Positions 10,447 to 18,884 of a DNA stretch of 64,000 nt are shown piece by piece (the first letter of the stretch is position 1; the number at the start of each line of letters is the position of its first letter). The stretch is from Elstera cyanobacteriorum (lineage in GTDB: Bacteria > Pseudomonadota > Alphaproteobacteria > Elsterales > Elsteraceae): NCBI RefSeq assembly GCF_002251735.1, contig NZ_NOXS01000033.1:160040-224039 (forward strand), in the 5' to 3' direction. The position numbers and the translations under genes were made by a program. The notes under the pieces are model-generated. The model saw only the letters and a list, made by a program, of their open reading frames with translations. It was not told the DNA's origin and did not search any database.

Positions 10447-10710
10447 ATGAGCCTGCGCAAGACCCATCCGAACAAGCATATCGAGGCGGCGATAGCCTTC
10501 GCCGAGGCAGCGGGCTGGCGCTTTGTACCGAGCGAGGGCCATGCGTTCGGGCGACTGCTGTGCCCGCTGAACGATCCGACCTGCCAGGGGTATCGTTTCT
10601 GTCAATTCTCGGTTTGGTCCACACCGCGTGTACCAGAACATGAGGCGCGAAAGATTCGCCATCACGTCAACCATTGCCGTCATTACGACCCGGGAGGGAC
10701 GCATGAATGA
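10447..10710 (+). CDS. Small HicA-like protein, first gene of a two-gene cassette
   Basis: 87 residues. The start H-P-N-K-H-I-E-A-A-I-A-F-A-E-A-A-G-W resembles the HicA toxin fold (helix, then a G-W strand), with a G-H-A-F-G-R segment where HicA has its catalytic His. Family-specific features are the C-P-L-N-D-P-T-C...C cysteines (~39-54), S-V-W-S-T-P-R, and H-H-V-N-H-C near the end. I recall this family as widespread and uncharacterised, and usually next to a DNA-binding partner, as here: the stop overlaps the next start by 8 bp. An RNase-toxin role is inferred, not shown. Confidence 0.7.
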   Translation: MSLRKTHPNKHIEAAIAFAEAAGWRFVPSEGHAFGRLLCPLNDPTCQGYRFCQFSVWSTPRVPEHEARKIRHHVNHCRHYDPGGTHE

Positions 10711-11212
10711 GTTTCAGTTTACGCTAAGTTTCGCCGTCCCGGTCGGAACCCTGCTGACCGACGCCTTAACCGATGCTTTCTTCGAAGCTGGTTGCGACGA
10801 TGCGATGATCGGCTTTGGGCGCCCCGGCTGTCTGGCGTTCGATTTCACCCGTGCGGCGGAGACGGCAAGTGCGGCGCTAACCTCGGCGGAACGGGATGTC
10901 GTGTCGGCACTGCCGTCAGCGGTCTTGACCGAAGCCGGTCCCGATCTCGTCAATCTTTCCGATATGGCGGCGCTTTTCGGATGTAGCCGCCAGAATATGC
11001 AGAAATACGCCTCGGGAAGTGGCGAGAAACGGGGCGCCTTCCCGCTGCCGCTGGTGTCCACCGCGCCCCCCTTATGGCGTCTCTTGGATATCGTCCGTTG
11101 GGTGCAGCGGGAAAAACTTTGGGATTTGCCGCCGTCGCTGGCCGATCTGGCCGCCGAAACTGCCCGTCTTAACCTCCGCCTCCAACTCAAAAAGCTGGAG
11201 GCGGTGGCTTAG
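10703..11212 (+). CDS. Helix-turn-helix partner of the HicA-like protein (antitoxin candidate)
   Basis: 169 residues. The N-terminal ~80 residues form a conserved block (E-F-Q-F-T-L-S-F, F-E-A-G-C-D-D-A, A-F-D-F-T-R-A-A). A DNA-binding helix-turn-helix follows at ~92-115 (L-S-D-M-A-A-L-F-G-C-S-R-Q-N-M-Q-K), like MerR/AlpA-type excisionase folds, then W-R-L-L-D-I-V-R-W-V-Q. Start: ATG at 10703, preceded by G-G-G-A-G-G-G as ribosome binding site. The overlap with the upstream small gene suggests coupled translation, as in toxin-antitoxin operons, and self-repression is likely by analogy. Confidence 0.7.
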   Translation: MNEFQFTLSFAVPVGTLLTDALTDAFFEAGCDDAMIGFGRPGCLAFDFTRAAETASAALTSAERDVVSALPSAVLTEAGPDLVNLSDMAALFGCSRQNMQKYASGSGEKRGAFPLPLVSTAPPLWRLLDIVRWVQREKLWDLPPSLADLAAETARLNLRLQLKKLEAVA

Positions 11213-11255
11213 GAAAGGCGTTGGTGTGGGGATTTCCGCCCGCTCGGGATTAACC

Positions 11256-11906
11256 CTACGCCGCTTCGCTATCCTCGATGATCCACGGTTCGCGCTTACC
11301 CGCTTCAACCCATTCCTGCATGGCGGGCAGGGCGAAGACGGCGGCCATATAGGCGCGGCTATCTTCATCGACATCGACCAGATAGCTGGCGAAGCGCGTC
11401 ACCACTGGGGCGAACATGGCATCCGCGATGCTCGGGGCGCCGAAGAGGAACGGTCCGCCTGCGCCGAAGCGCTTGCGGCAGTCGCGCCATAGGGCGGTGA
11501 CGCGATTGATATCTTCCTGCGCCGCCGGGGTCAGGTTGCGCGGCGGGGCTGCGCGGCGAATGTTCATCGGCAGGGCCGAGCGCAGACCGACAAAGCCCGC
11601 GTGCATTTCGCAGGAAACGGCGCGGGCGACGGCGCGGGCCGTTGGGTCGGCGGGCCAAAGGTCGGGCGCTTGCTCGGCGACCCATTCGCAGATGGCCAGG
11701 CTTTCGAAAATCACCGTGCCATCGTCTAATTTTAGCGCGGGCACCTTGCCGGTCGGCGAGTGGCGTAAAATATCTTGCTTAGATGTGGTCTGATACAGCG
11801 GGATCAGCACCTCTTCGAAGGGAAGCCGCGCCAGCTTCAGTGCCAGCCACGGGCGCAACGACCAGGAAGAGTAATTCTTGTTGCCGATGAACAGGGTCAA
11901 GGCCAT
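11256..11906 (-). CDS. Glutathione S-transferase family protein
   Basis: 216 residues. N-terminal thioredoxin-fold domain (~1-80) with the N-K-N-Y-S-S-W-S-L-R-P-W start, in which Ser residues near 11-14 are the likely glutathione-activating positions. The cis-Pro segment G-K-V-P-A-L and the gamma-glutamyl-binding E-S-L-A-I-C-E-W follow. The C-terminal helical domain carries the conserved S-I-A-D-A-M-F-A-P-V hydrophobic staple. The start MALTLFIGNKNYSSWS is the family start; a longer in-frame extension overlaps the divergent promoter region. Substrate unknown. The 233-bp region to the next, divergent gene holds an imperfect hairpin around 12078-12102. Confidence 0.88.
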   Translation of the reverse strand: MALTLFIGNKNYSSWSLRPWLALKLARLPFEEVLIPLYQTTSKQDILRHSPTGKVPALKLDDGTVIFESLAICEWVAEQAPDLWPADPTARAVARAVSCEMHAGFVGLRSALPMNIRRAAPPRNLTPAAQEDINRVTALWRDCRKRFGAGGPFLFGAPSIADAMFAPVVTRFASYLVDVDEDSRAYMAAVFALPAMQEWVEAGKREPWIIEDSEAA

Positions 11907-12139
11907 CGCCCGCGTCCTTCCACGTCTAGGAGAAAAACTATGGGCAAGAGCAAAGCCGAGGCGCGTCGGCACTGCAAGGAAATTACCCAACCTGCTGCTG
12001 TCGTTCTCGTCAACCCAGCCTTCGGCCTAGTAACGGAGCGAAAAACCCGATAGGAAGGGCAGCATGAACCAAGCATGACACTCGGGCGTTCGACCCGGGT
12101 GCTTGACCGACTGGGGTTCGGCCCGTGCGCCGAAACCGG

Positions 12140-13558
12140 ATGAAGGGATGGAGGGGCCGGGTGAAAGCGTTGAATCCGATCGTAATGTCGGGACGGGAAG
12201 TTCTGCCGCTGGTGGAAGGCGGTAAGGGGATCGCCGTATCGAACGGTCAAAGCTCTGGCGCCTGGGCGGCTGCCGGGGGGATTGGGACGTTTTCTGGGGT
12301 GAATGCCGACCAATATGATGCGGACGGCAAGGTTATCCCCATGGTCTACCACGGTAAGACCCGCCGCGAACGGCACGAGGAACTGATCGGCTATTCGATC
12401 CAAGGCGGCATCGCCCAGGCCCGCATCGCCCATGAAACGGCGGGCGGTCAGGGCCGGGTGCATATGAACATCCTGTGGGAAATGGCCGCGTCGGAGATCA
12501 TCCTCAACGGCGTGCTCGAAGGCTCGAAGGGCCTCATTCACGGCGTTACCTGCGGCGCGGGCATGCCCTATAAGGTTGCCGAAATCTGCGCCCAGTACGG
12601 CGTTTACTATTATCCCATCGTCTCCTCGGCCCGCGCCTTCCGGGCGCTGTGGAAGCGCGCCTATCACCGTTTCCCCGATCTTTTGGGCGCGGTGGTCTAT
12701 GAAGACCCGTGGTTGGCGGGCGGTCATAACGGTCTCTCGAACTCCGAAGATCCGAATAAGCCGGAAGACCCGTTGCCGCGCTTGATCGAGCTGCGCAAGG
12801 TGATGCGGGAATTCGGCCTGCATCAAACGCCGATCATTATGGCGGGCGGCGTCTGGTTCCTGCGCGAATGGCAGGAGTTTATCGATAACCCCGATCTTGG
12901 GCCGGTCGGTTTTCAGTTCGGCACGCGCCCGCTGCTGACCCAGGAAAGCCCGATTTCCGACGCGTGGCGCAAGCGCCTGTTAGACCTAAAGCCGGGCGAC
13001 GTTTATCTCAACCGCTTCTCCCCGACCGGTTTCTATTCGTCCGCCGTGCAGAATGCCTTCCTTGAGAATCTCAAGGGCCGTTCCGCCCGGCAGATCGCCT
13101 ATACGCCGCACCCGCATGGCGAACATGATACGGAGTTGAAGGTCGGTGCGCGCGGCCGCTCCGTCTTCGTGACCGCCACCGATAAGGCCCATGCCGAACA
13201 ATGGATGGCGGCGGGCTATACGGAAGGGTTGCGCACGCCCGAAAGCACGCTGGTCTTCGTGACCCCGGCGGAAAGCCTTGAAATCCGCAAGGATCAGGTG
13301 GATTGCATGGGCTGCCTGTCCCACTGCAATTTCTCCAACTGGGCGCAGAACGAGGAAGGGACGACCGGCAAATCGCCCGATCCGCGCAGCTTCTGCATTC
13401 AAAAGACCTTGCAGGAAATCAGCCATTCCGACGATATCGACCATCAGTTGATGTTTGCCGGGCATAATGCTTATCGGTTTGCGCAAGATCCGTTCTATGC
13501 CAATGGGTTCGTGCCGACGGTACGCCAATTGATTGAACGGATCGTCACGGGGGATTAA
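12140..13558 (+). CDS. Nitronate monooxygenase-family flavoprotein with C-terminal Cys cluster
   Basis: 472 residues. TIM-barrel FMN protein of the 2-nitropropane dioxygenase superfamily: A-A-A-G-G-I-G-T-F near residue 40, C-G-A-G-M-P-Y at ~138, I-I-M-A-G-G-V-W ~235 and V-G-F-Q-F-G-T-R-P ~260. It is ~120 residues longer than classical nitronate monooxygenases. The extra C-terminal part contains D-C-M-G-C-L-S-H-C-N-F-S-N-W (C-x2-C-x3-C, ~393-400) and a further F-C-I, which could bind a metal or Fe-S cluster. The start at 12140 is preferred over GTG at 12125; neither has a strong ribosome binding site. The physiological substrate is unknown. Confidence 0.82.
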   Translation: MKGWRGRVKALNPIVMSGREVLPLVEGGKGIAVSNGQSSGAWAAAGGIGTFSGVNADQYDADGKVIPMVYHGKTRRERHEELIGYSIQGGIAQARIAHETAGGQGRVHMNILWEMAASEIILNGVLEGSKGLIHGVTCGAGMPYKVAEICAQYGVYYYPIVSSARAFRALWKRAYHRFPDLLGAVVYEDPWLAGGHNGLSNSEDPNKPEDPLPRLIELRKVMREFGLHQTPIIMAGGVWFLREWQEFIDNPDLGPVGFQFGTRPLLTQESPISDAWRKRLLDLKPGDVYLNRFSPTGFYSSAVQNAFLENLKGRSARQIAYTPHPHGEHDTELKVGARGRSVFVTATDKAHAEQWMAAGYTEGLRTPESTLVFVTPAESLEIRKDQVDCMGCLSHCNFSNWAQNEEGTTGKSPDPRSFCIQKTLQEISHSDDIDHQLMFAGHNAYRFAQDPFYANGFVPTVRQLIERIVTGD

Positions 13559-13613
13559 GGCCTGGTGCGTCACGGAGGGCGACGGCACCGTTGCGGTGCG
13601 GTATACTCTGGCC

Positions 13614-14039
13614 ATGTCTAACCGGACTCCGCCTGGGCCGCCGCCCGACCTAACCCAACTCGCCGAACAGTTCCTCGATCTGTGGCAAGGGCAGGTTGCG
13701 GCCTGGGTCAGCGATCCGGCGACGGCGGAATCGATGGGGAAACTCTGGGCGCTGTGGGGGATAACCCCGCCGCCCGTGCCCCCCTCCGCCCCCTCTTCCT
13801 CGGCTTCGGAACCCGATCATGGCCGCGCCCCTGCCTGTTCCGCCGTCCCGTTTGGGGCCGCGCCCGCTGCCGCTGCATCTCCTGAGCTGCTGGAACTTCT
13901 ACTTAAGCTCGCTGCCCGCCTCGCTGCTGTGGAGCAACGGTTGGCCGATCTTGAAGGGTCTACTGCCCCCAGCCCCGCCCCCCTTGGTCCCCTTCCCAAA
14001 TCCCCTGGGCGGGCTTACCCCCGGCGCGGGCGCGTCTGA
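13614..14039 (+). CDS. Small PHA-synthase-associated protein with C-terminal coiled coil
   Basis: 141 residues. The N-terminal segment (L-A-E-Q-F-L-D-L-W-Q-G-Q-V, ~15-30, then a short helix) is followed by a Pro/Ala/Ser-rich linker. A predicted coiled coil (L-L-K-L-A-A-R-L-A-A-V-E-Q-R-L-A-D-L-E-G, ~97-116) comes next. I recall small proteins of this layout directly upstream of short PHA synthase genes in Rhodospirillales; a role in synthase or granule assembly is inferred. The last 221 bp are shared, in another frame, with phaC. A TATACT hexamer sits 7 bp upstream of the ATG. Confidence 0.68.
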   Translation: MSNRTPPGPPPDLTQLAEQFLDLWQGQVAAWVSDPATAESMGKLWALWGITPPPVPPSAPSSSASEPDHGRAPACSAVPFGAAPAAAASPELLELLLKLAARLAAVEQRLADLEGSTAPSPAPLGPLPKSPGRAYPRRGRV

Positions 14040-15087
14040 GGCACTTGACCCGCTTGCCTTCGTGCAAGCGGTGGAGCAGGCGGGGCGGCGGCGGCTCTCG
14101 GCGTTCCTGATCGGGGTGCAGCGTTATCAGGGCCATGATTATCGCCGCGATTTGCCCGATCCGCCGGTGATTGCCCGGTGGGGCGATGTCCGGTTGCTCG
14201 ACTACGGCGCCCCCGGCGCGGCGGAGGGGCCGGTGCTGCTCTGCGTTCCCTCCCTCATCAACCGCGCCTATATTCTCGACCTGACCCATGAGCGCAGTTT
14301 TCTGCGGTGGCTAGCGGGCCAAGGCGTGCGGCCCCTACTGCTGGATTGGGGTGCGCCGGTCGGCGAGGCCGCCGATTTCACCCTGACGGATTATATCGAA
14401 GGGCCGCTGTTCGACGCGCTGGCCCTGGCCTCGGCGCGGTCGGGTGGGGCGGTGGGGTTGCTCGGCTATTGCATGGGCGGGCTGCTGGCGCTGGCGGCGG
14501 CGCAACGGCATCCGACGCTGGTCTCGCATCTGCTGCTGCTGGCGACGCCCTGGGATTTCCACAGCGATGCCGCCCAGGCGCGGCGGTTGGCGGCGGGGCT
14601 GCCGAGCCTGCTGCAGGTGATTGACCGGCAGAACGGCCTGCCCATCGATGTTATTCAAACATTGTTCGCCGCGCTCGACCCGTTGCAGATTGCGCGCAAG
14701 TTCGAAGCCTTTTCCCGGTTGGCCCCAGACAGTGCAGCGGCACGGGCTTTCGTTGCGCTGGAAGATTGGCTGAACGATGGGGTGCCGCTGGCGGCGCCGG
14801 TGGCGCGCGAGTGCTTGTCGGGCTGGTATCGCGACAATGCCCCGCCGCTCGGGCGCTGGCGCATTGCGGGCCGGGCGGTGCGGGCGGAGGCAGTGACCGT
14901 GCCGACGCTGGCGTTGATCCCCGAAGGCGACCGCATCGTCCCCCCCGCGAGCGCCCGCGCTTTGGTGGAGGCGGTCCCAGGGGCGGCGATGCATATGGTT
15001 CCGCTCGGTCATATCGGCATGATGGTCGGTGGCCGCGCCCCTGCGCAGGTGTGGGAGCCGATCCGCGCCTTTCTGATGGGGAAATAG
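13819..15087 (+). CDS. phaC: Polyhydroxyalkanoate synthase, short alpha/beta-hydrolase type
   Basis: 422 residues. Polymerises hydroxyacyl-CoA into PHA. The nucleophile elbow G-Y-C-M-G-G gives Cys218, with Asp371 (E-G-D-R-I-V-P) and His398 (G-H-I-G-M-M) completing the triad. V-P-S-L-I-N-R-A-Y-I-L-D-L and L-L-D-W-G are PhaC hallmarks. It is much shorter than class I PhaC (~590). The ATG at 13819 is retained because the N-terminal segment R-L-G-P-R-P-L-P-L-H-L (11-21) matches the usual start of this subfamily, although it overlaps the upstream gene by 221 bp. A later non-ATG start near 14010 is the alternative. phaA follows after 71 bp. Confidence 0.85.
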   Translation: MAAPLPVPPSRLGPRPLPLHLLSCWNFYLSSLPASLLWSNGWPILKGLLPPAPPPLVPFPNPLGGLTPGAGASEALDPLAFVQAVEQAGRRRLSAFLIGVQRYQGHDYRRDLPDPPVIARWGDVRLLDYGAPGAAEGPVLLCVPSLINRAYILDLTHERSFLRWLAGQGVRPLLLDWGAPVGEAADFTLTDYIEGPLFDALALASARSGGAVGLLGYCMGGLLALAAAQRHPTLVSHLLLLATPWDFHSDAAQARRLAAGLPSLLQVIDRQNGLPIDVIQTLFAALDPLQIARKFEAFSRLAPDSAAARAFVALEDWLNDGVPLAAPVARECLSGWYRDNAPPLGRWRIAGRAVRAEAVTVPTLALIPEGDRIVPPASARALVEAVPGAAMHMVPLGHIGMMVGGRAPAQVWEPIRAFLMGK

Positions 15088-15158
15088 TTTACCCGTTCCG
15101 CGCGGCACCGTAAGCTCTGCCCACAATCGGCTAAAGCCGCAGGAGAGGGAGAGTCACC

Positions 15159-16331
15159 ATGACCGAAGTCGTTATCGCCGCCGCCGCCCGCACGCCCATT
15201 GGGTCGTTCAATGGGGCGCTGTCGGGCGTGCCCGCCCATAAGCTCGGCGAAGTCGCCATCAAAGCCGCCCTGTCGCGCGCTAAGGTTGACGGCGCGGAGG
15301 TCGATGAAGCCATTCTCGGTCAAGTTCTGACCGCCGGGACCGGCCAGAACGCCGCCCGTCAGGCCGCGATGGCCGCCGGTATCCCGCAGGAAAAGACCGC
15401 TTTCGCCATCAACCAGCTTTGCGGGTCGGGCCTGCGCGCCGTTGCCCTCGGCTTCCAGGCCATCCGCAATGGCGATGCCAGCATCATCGTCGCGGGCGGT
15501 CAGGAAAGCATGAGCTTGGCCCCGCACACGCTCTATCTGCGCTCCGGCACCAAGATGGGCGCGGCGGAAATGCAGGATACGATGCTGCGCGATGGGCTGC
15601 TGGATGCTTTCCACGGCTATCACATGGGCGTGACCGCCGAAAATATCGCCCAGCGCTGGCAGCTTAGCCGCGACGAGCAGGATGCGTTTGCCGCCGCCTC
15701 ACAAAATAAGGCCGAAGCCGCGCAGAAGGCGGGCCGCTTTGCCGACGAAATCGCCCCGGTGACCATTTCGGGCCGCAAGGGTGATGTGGTCGTCGATGCC
15801 GATGAATATCCGAAGCATGGCACGACGCTCGAAACCCTCGCCAAGCTGCGCCCGGCTTTCAATAAAGAGGGCACGGTGACCGCCGGGAACGCCTCCGGCA
15901 TCAACGATGGTGCCGCAGCCCTGGTGTTGATGAGCGCGGAAGATGCCGCCAAGCGCGGCATTACCCCGCTCGCTCGCATCGTTTCCTGGGCCACGGCGGG
16001 CGTTGATCCGGCGATCATGGGCACTGGGCCGATCCCGGCCAGCCGTGCCGCCCTGGCCAAAGCCGGGTGGGCGATCGACAGCCTCGATCTGATCGAAGCC
16101 AACGAAGCCTTCGCCGCCCAAGCGTTGGCCGTGAATAAAGACCTTGGTTGGGATACCAGCAAGGTCAATGTCAACGGCGGGGCCATCGCCCTCGGGCATC
16201 CCATCGGTGCTTCGGGCGCGCGCGTGCTGACCACGCTGCTGTATGAAATGCAGAAGCGCGACGCCAAGCGCGGCCTCGCCACCCTCTGCATCGGCGGTGG
16301 CATGGGTGTCGCGCTTACAGTCGAACGTTAA
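15159..16331 (+). CDS. phaA: Acetyl-CoA acetyltransferase (beta-ketothiolase)
   Basis: 390 residues. Thiolase condensing two acetyl-CoA to acetoacetyl-CoA, feeding PHB synthesis by the PhaC encoded just upstream. Catalytic residues are all visible: Cys88 in N-Q-L-C-G-S-G, His347 in G-H-P-I-G-A-S-G and Cys377 in C-I-G-G-G-M-G. A good ribosome binding site (GGAGAGGGAGAG) precedes the ATG. No acetoacetyl-CoA reductase (phaB) is present in the window. The stop is followed almost at once by the LysR gene. Confidence 0.93.
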   Translation: MTEVVIAAAARTPIGSFNGALSGVPAHKLGEVAIKAALSRAKVDGAEVDEAILGQVLTAGTGQNAARQAAMAAGIPQEKTAFAINQLCGSGLRAVALGFQAIRNGDASIIVAGGQESMSLAPHTLYLRSGTKMGAAEMQDTMLRDGLLDAFHGYHMGVTAENIAQRWQLSRDEQDAFAAASQNKAEAAQKAGRFADEIAPVTISGRKGDVVVDADEYPKHGTTLETLAKLRPAFNKEGTVTAGNASGINDGAAALVLMSAEDAAKRGITPLARIVSWATAGVDPAIMGTGPIPASRAALAKAGWAIDSLDLIEANEAFAAQALAVNKDLGWDTSKVNVNGGAIALGHPIGASGARVLTTLLYEMQKRDAKRGLATLCIGGGMGVALTVER

Positions 16332-16335
16332 GCCT

Positions 16336-17250
16336 TTGGGTGGGGGCCACAGCCCCCGCCCGCTGCCCAATCTTGCCGCCCTGCGCGCTTTCGAAGCGGC
16401 GGGGCGGCATTTGAATTTTTCGGCGGCGGCGGCGGAACTTCATGTTACCCAGGGCGCGATCAGCCGCCACGTGCAGGCGCTGGAAGCCGAGCTGGGCGCC
16501 AGCCTGTTCGACCGCACCCGCCCGCTGACCCTGACCCCCACAGGCGCGGCCTATCACGCCGCCGTGCGCCAGGCCTTCGCGGGATTAATCGCCGCGACTC
16601 GCACCGCGCGGCGTGAGGCGCAGAGCCTGCGCCATCCCGTTCGGGTCACGCTTCTCGCCTCTTTCGCCGCCCTTTGGTTGATGCCGCGCCTGCCCGCCTT
16701 TGAAGCGGCGCATCCGGGGGTGCAGCTTGTCCTGACCCCCGATGTGCGGCTGATCGATCCGCTTGCAGGCCAGACCGATCTTGCCATTCGGTACGGCAAA
16801 GGCGGTTGGCCGGGGGGGCTGGCCGAGTGTTTCTTGCCGGAAACGCTGGTCCCTGTTGCCGCGCCGGGCTATGCGGCGCCCGCCTTGGCCGACCTACCCC
16901 AGCATCGGTTGTTGCACCCCAGTGATATCTGGGAATGGCGGGAGTGGTTGGCGGCGCAAGGCCTCGCGTTAGAGAGTTTTCCGCATCAACAGCGGCTTGG
17001 CGATTACAATATCACCCTGCAGGCCGCCCGCGACGGGCTGGGGATTGCCTTGGGGCGGTTGGCCCTGGTCGGGCCGCTGCTGGCGCGGGGGGATTTGGTG
17101 CGCCTGCCCTATCCCGCTTTGTCCGGCGTCTTCGGCCATTGGGCGGTGATCGACCCGGCGCGGGCGGGGGACGCGGCGATTGCCGCCGTTCGGTCGTGGC
17201 TGCACGCGGCTAGTATGAGTGACACTCATGTTAACCCGGAAGGAACTTGA
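16336..17250 (+). CDS. LysR-family transcriptional regulator (GcvA-like)
   Basis: 304 residues from a proposed TTG start at 16336; no ATG occurs between the phaA stop and the start of the domain, so the start is uncertain. Winged helix-turn-helix at ~8-65 (L-P-N-L-A-A-L-R-A-F-E-A-A-G-R-H, F-S-A-A-A-A-E-L-H-V-T-Q-G-A-I-S-R-H) followed by a periplasmic-binding-like effector domain (~90-295; D-L-A-I-R-Y-G-K-G). The start is typical of GcvA-type LysR proteins. It probably controls the ridA-aminotransferase pair downstream or the PHA genes upstream; the effector is unknown. Confidence 0.85.
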   Translation: MGGGHSPRPLPNLAALRAFEAAGRHLNFSAAAAELHVTQGAISRHVQALEAELGASLFDRTRPLTLTPTGAAYHAAVRQAFAGLIAATRTARREAQSLRHPVRVTLLASFAALWLMPRLPAFEAAHPGVQLVLTPDVRLIDPLAGQTDLAIRYGKGGWPGGLAECFLPETLVPVAAPGYAAPALADLPQHRLLHPSDIWEWREWLAAQGLALESFPHQQRLGDYNITLQAARDGLGIALGRLALVGPLLARGDLVRLPYPALSGVFGHWAVIDPARAGDAAIAAVRSWLHAASMSDTHVNPEGT

Positions 17251-17307
17251 GTCGCGTCCTCCCAGAAACTGCGGCAGGCTGGGCCGTCTTTTTTTGGGAG
17301 AACCCGC

Positions 17308-17772
17308 ATGGTCCGTGATCGTCTCGCCGCCCTTGGCCTTCAGCTTCCCCAGGCCTCCGGCCCCGGCGGCGCCTATGCGCCCTTCGTCCTGAGCCCGAGC
17401 GGCACGCTCTATATCGCCGGGCAAATTCCGCAAATTGCCGGAGACGCGCAATTCTTTGGGCGCCTGGGGGAGAGCGCGACCGTCGAGCAGGGGCAAGCGG
17501 CGGCGCAACTCTGCGCGCTCAACATTCTGGCGCAGGTCGAAGCGGCGCTCGGCGGTGACTGGGGCCGGGTGAAGCAATGCCTTAAGCTCAATGGCTTCAT
17601 CGCCTGCACGCCGGAGTTCACTCAGCAAAGCCAGGTGATGAACGGCGCGTCCGATCTGATGCTGAACGTCTTCGGCGAACCGGGGCGGCACGCCCGCACC
17701 TCGGTCGGCGTGGCAGCCTTGCCGCGCGGCGTGATGGTGGAGGTGGATGCGACCTTCGAGATCGCCCGATGA
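17308..17772 (+). CDS. RidA family protein (enamine/imine deaminase)
   Basis: 154 residues. RidA proteins hydrolyse reactive enamine/imine intermediates released by PLP enzymes. Family marks include G-P-G-G-A-Y-A-P-F, Y-I-A-G-Q-I-P, the central C-L-K-L-N-G-F-I-A-C and the closing R-T-S-V-G-V-A-A-L-P-R-G-V-M-V-E-V-D. The conserved Arg of the active site is R-T-S (~131). The stop overlaps the start of a PLP aminotransferase gene by 4 bp, which fits a detoxifying partner for that enzyme. Confidence 0.9.
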   Translation: MVRDRLAALGLQLPQASGPGGAYAPFVLSPSGTLYIAGQIPQIAGDAQFFGRLGESATVEQGQAAAQLCALNILAQVEAALGGDWGRVKQCLKLNGFIACTPEFTQQSQVMNGASDLMLNVFGEPGRHARTSVGVAALPRGVMVEVDATFEIAR

Positions 17773-18884
17773 CGCCGCGTCTACATTTCAACTATTCCGC
17801 CGCCGCGCCGATCACGCCGGAAACCCGGCAGGCGATGGCGGCGCATTACGATCTTGAAGCGGCGATTGGCCCGGTTGAAGCCGCGATCGCCGTCGCGCCC
17901 CGATTGGCGGAGATTCACCGCGCCGCCGAACGGCTACTCGGCACCGGCCCCGGCACCGTGGCGCTCACCGAAGGCCAGGGCCGCGCGATGGCGCTGGTTG
18001 CCGCTGGGTTGCGCTTACAGCCCGGTGACCGGATTCTCTGCGCGCCATCGGAATGGGGCGGAACCCTATCGGCCCTCACAGCGGTCGCCCAGCGCGCAGG
18101 GGCAAGCGTTGTGCCCGTGCCGATGCTACCCAACCATACGACCGATCTTGACGCCATGCGCAGAATGTTGGACGGGCGGGTGCGGCTGATCTCCGTCACG
18201 GAGGTATCGGTCAGCGGCACGGCGATACAGCCGATTGCGGCAATCGCCGATCTGGCAAGGACGACAGGGGCTTTGCTGGCGGTCGATGCCAGCCAATCGG
18301 TCGGCTGGCGCCCCGTCGCGATGGCGGCGCACGGCATCGACATTCTAACGGCGAGCGGGCGGAAATATCTGCGCGGCCCGCGCGGGGTGGCCTTGCTCGG
18401 TCTCTCGGCGCGCGCCCAAGCGGCGCTGATCCCGCCGCCGCCCGACGATTATGCCGTGCGCCAAAGCGATGCGTTGCGGTGGGAGACGGCGGAATATTCC
18501 TATGCCACCCGGCTCGGCTTCGGCGCGGCGTTGGATCAGGTGTTAGCTTTCGGGGTTGAAGCCCTTGGGGCCGAACTGTTGGCCCGGGCGACCCGGCTCG
18601 AGGCCGCGCTTCGGCAGGTGCCAGGGGTGCAGTTGATCCGCCCTGGCGCGGGGGCCAGTCCGGCGATCACGCCGCTGGTTGCCTTCGAGATCGCGGGGCG
18701 CGACCCGCAGACGGTGCAAAAAGCCTTGCAGGCGCAGGGGATTAATGTCGCGGCCAATCTGGCGGCCTATGCGCCTTATTTCTTCGCCCATCTTGGCAAA
18801 GCGGCGCTGCTGCGCGCCTCGGTCCATCTGCCAACGACCGATGTGGATATCGACCGGCTGGTCGCGACCTTGAGGGAGGTTTAA
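17769..18884 (+). CDS. Class V aminotransferase / cysteine desulfurase-like PLP enzyme
   Basis: 371 residues. Fold type I PLP enzyme. The PLP-binding lysine is in T-A-S-G-R-K-Y-L-R-G-P-R-G (~200), with the preceding Asp of D-A-S-Q-S-V-G-W (~175) contacting the pyridine nitrogen. R-L-H-F-N-Y-S-A-A-A-P near the N-terminus replaces the usual Y-L-D-N-A-A motif. No conserved cysteine loop of true cysteine desulfurases is visible, so an aminotransferase, epimerase or lyase activity is more likely. Co-translated with ridA; its stop shares the TTAA with the convergent cheZ-like gene. Confidence 0.85.
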   Translation: MTPRLHFNYSAAAPITPETRQAMAAHYDLEAAIGPVEAAIAVAPRLAEIHRAAERLLGTGPGTVALTEGQGRAMALVAAGLRLQPGDRILCAPSEWGGTLSALTAVAQRAGASVVPVPMLPNHTTDLDAMRRMLDGRVRLISVTEVSVSGTAIQPIAAIADLARTTGALLAVDASQSVGWRPVAMAAHGIDILTASGRKYLRGPRGVALLGLSARAQAALIPPPPDDYAVRQSDALRWETAEYSYATRLGFGAALDQVLAFGVEALGAELLARATRLEAALRQVPGVQLIRPGAGASPAITPLVAFEIAGRDPQTVQKALQAQGINVAANLAAYAPYFFAHLGKAALLRASVHLPTTDVDIDRLVATLREV

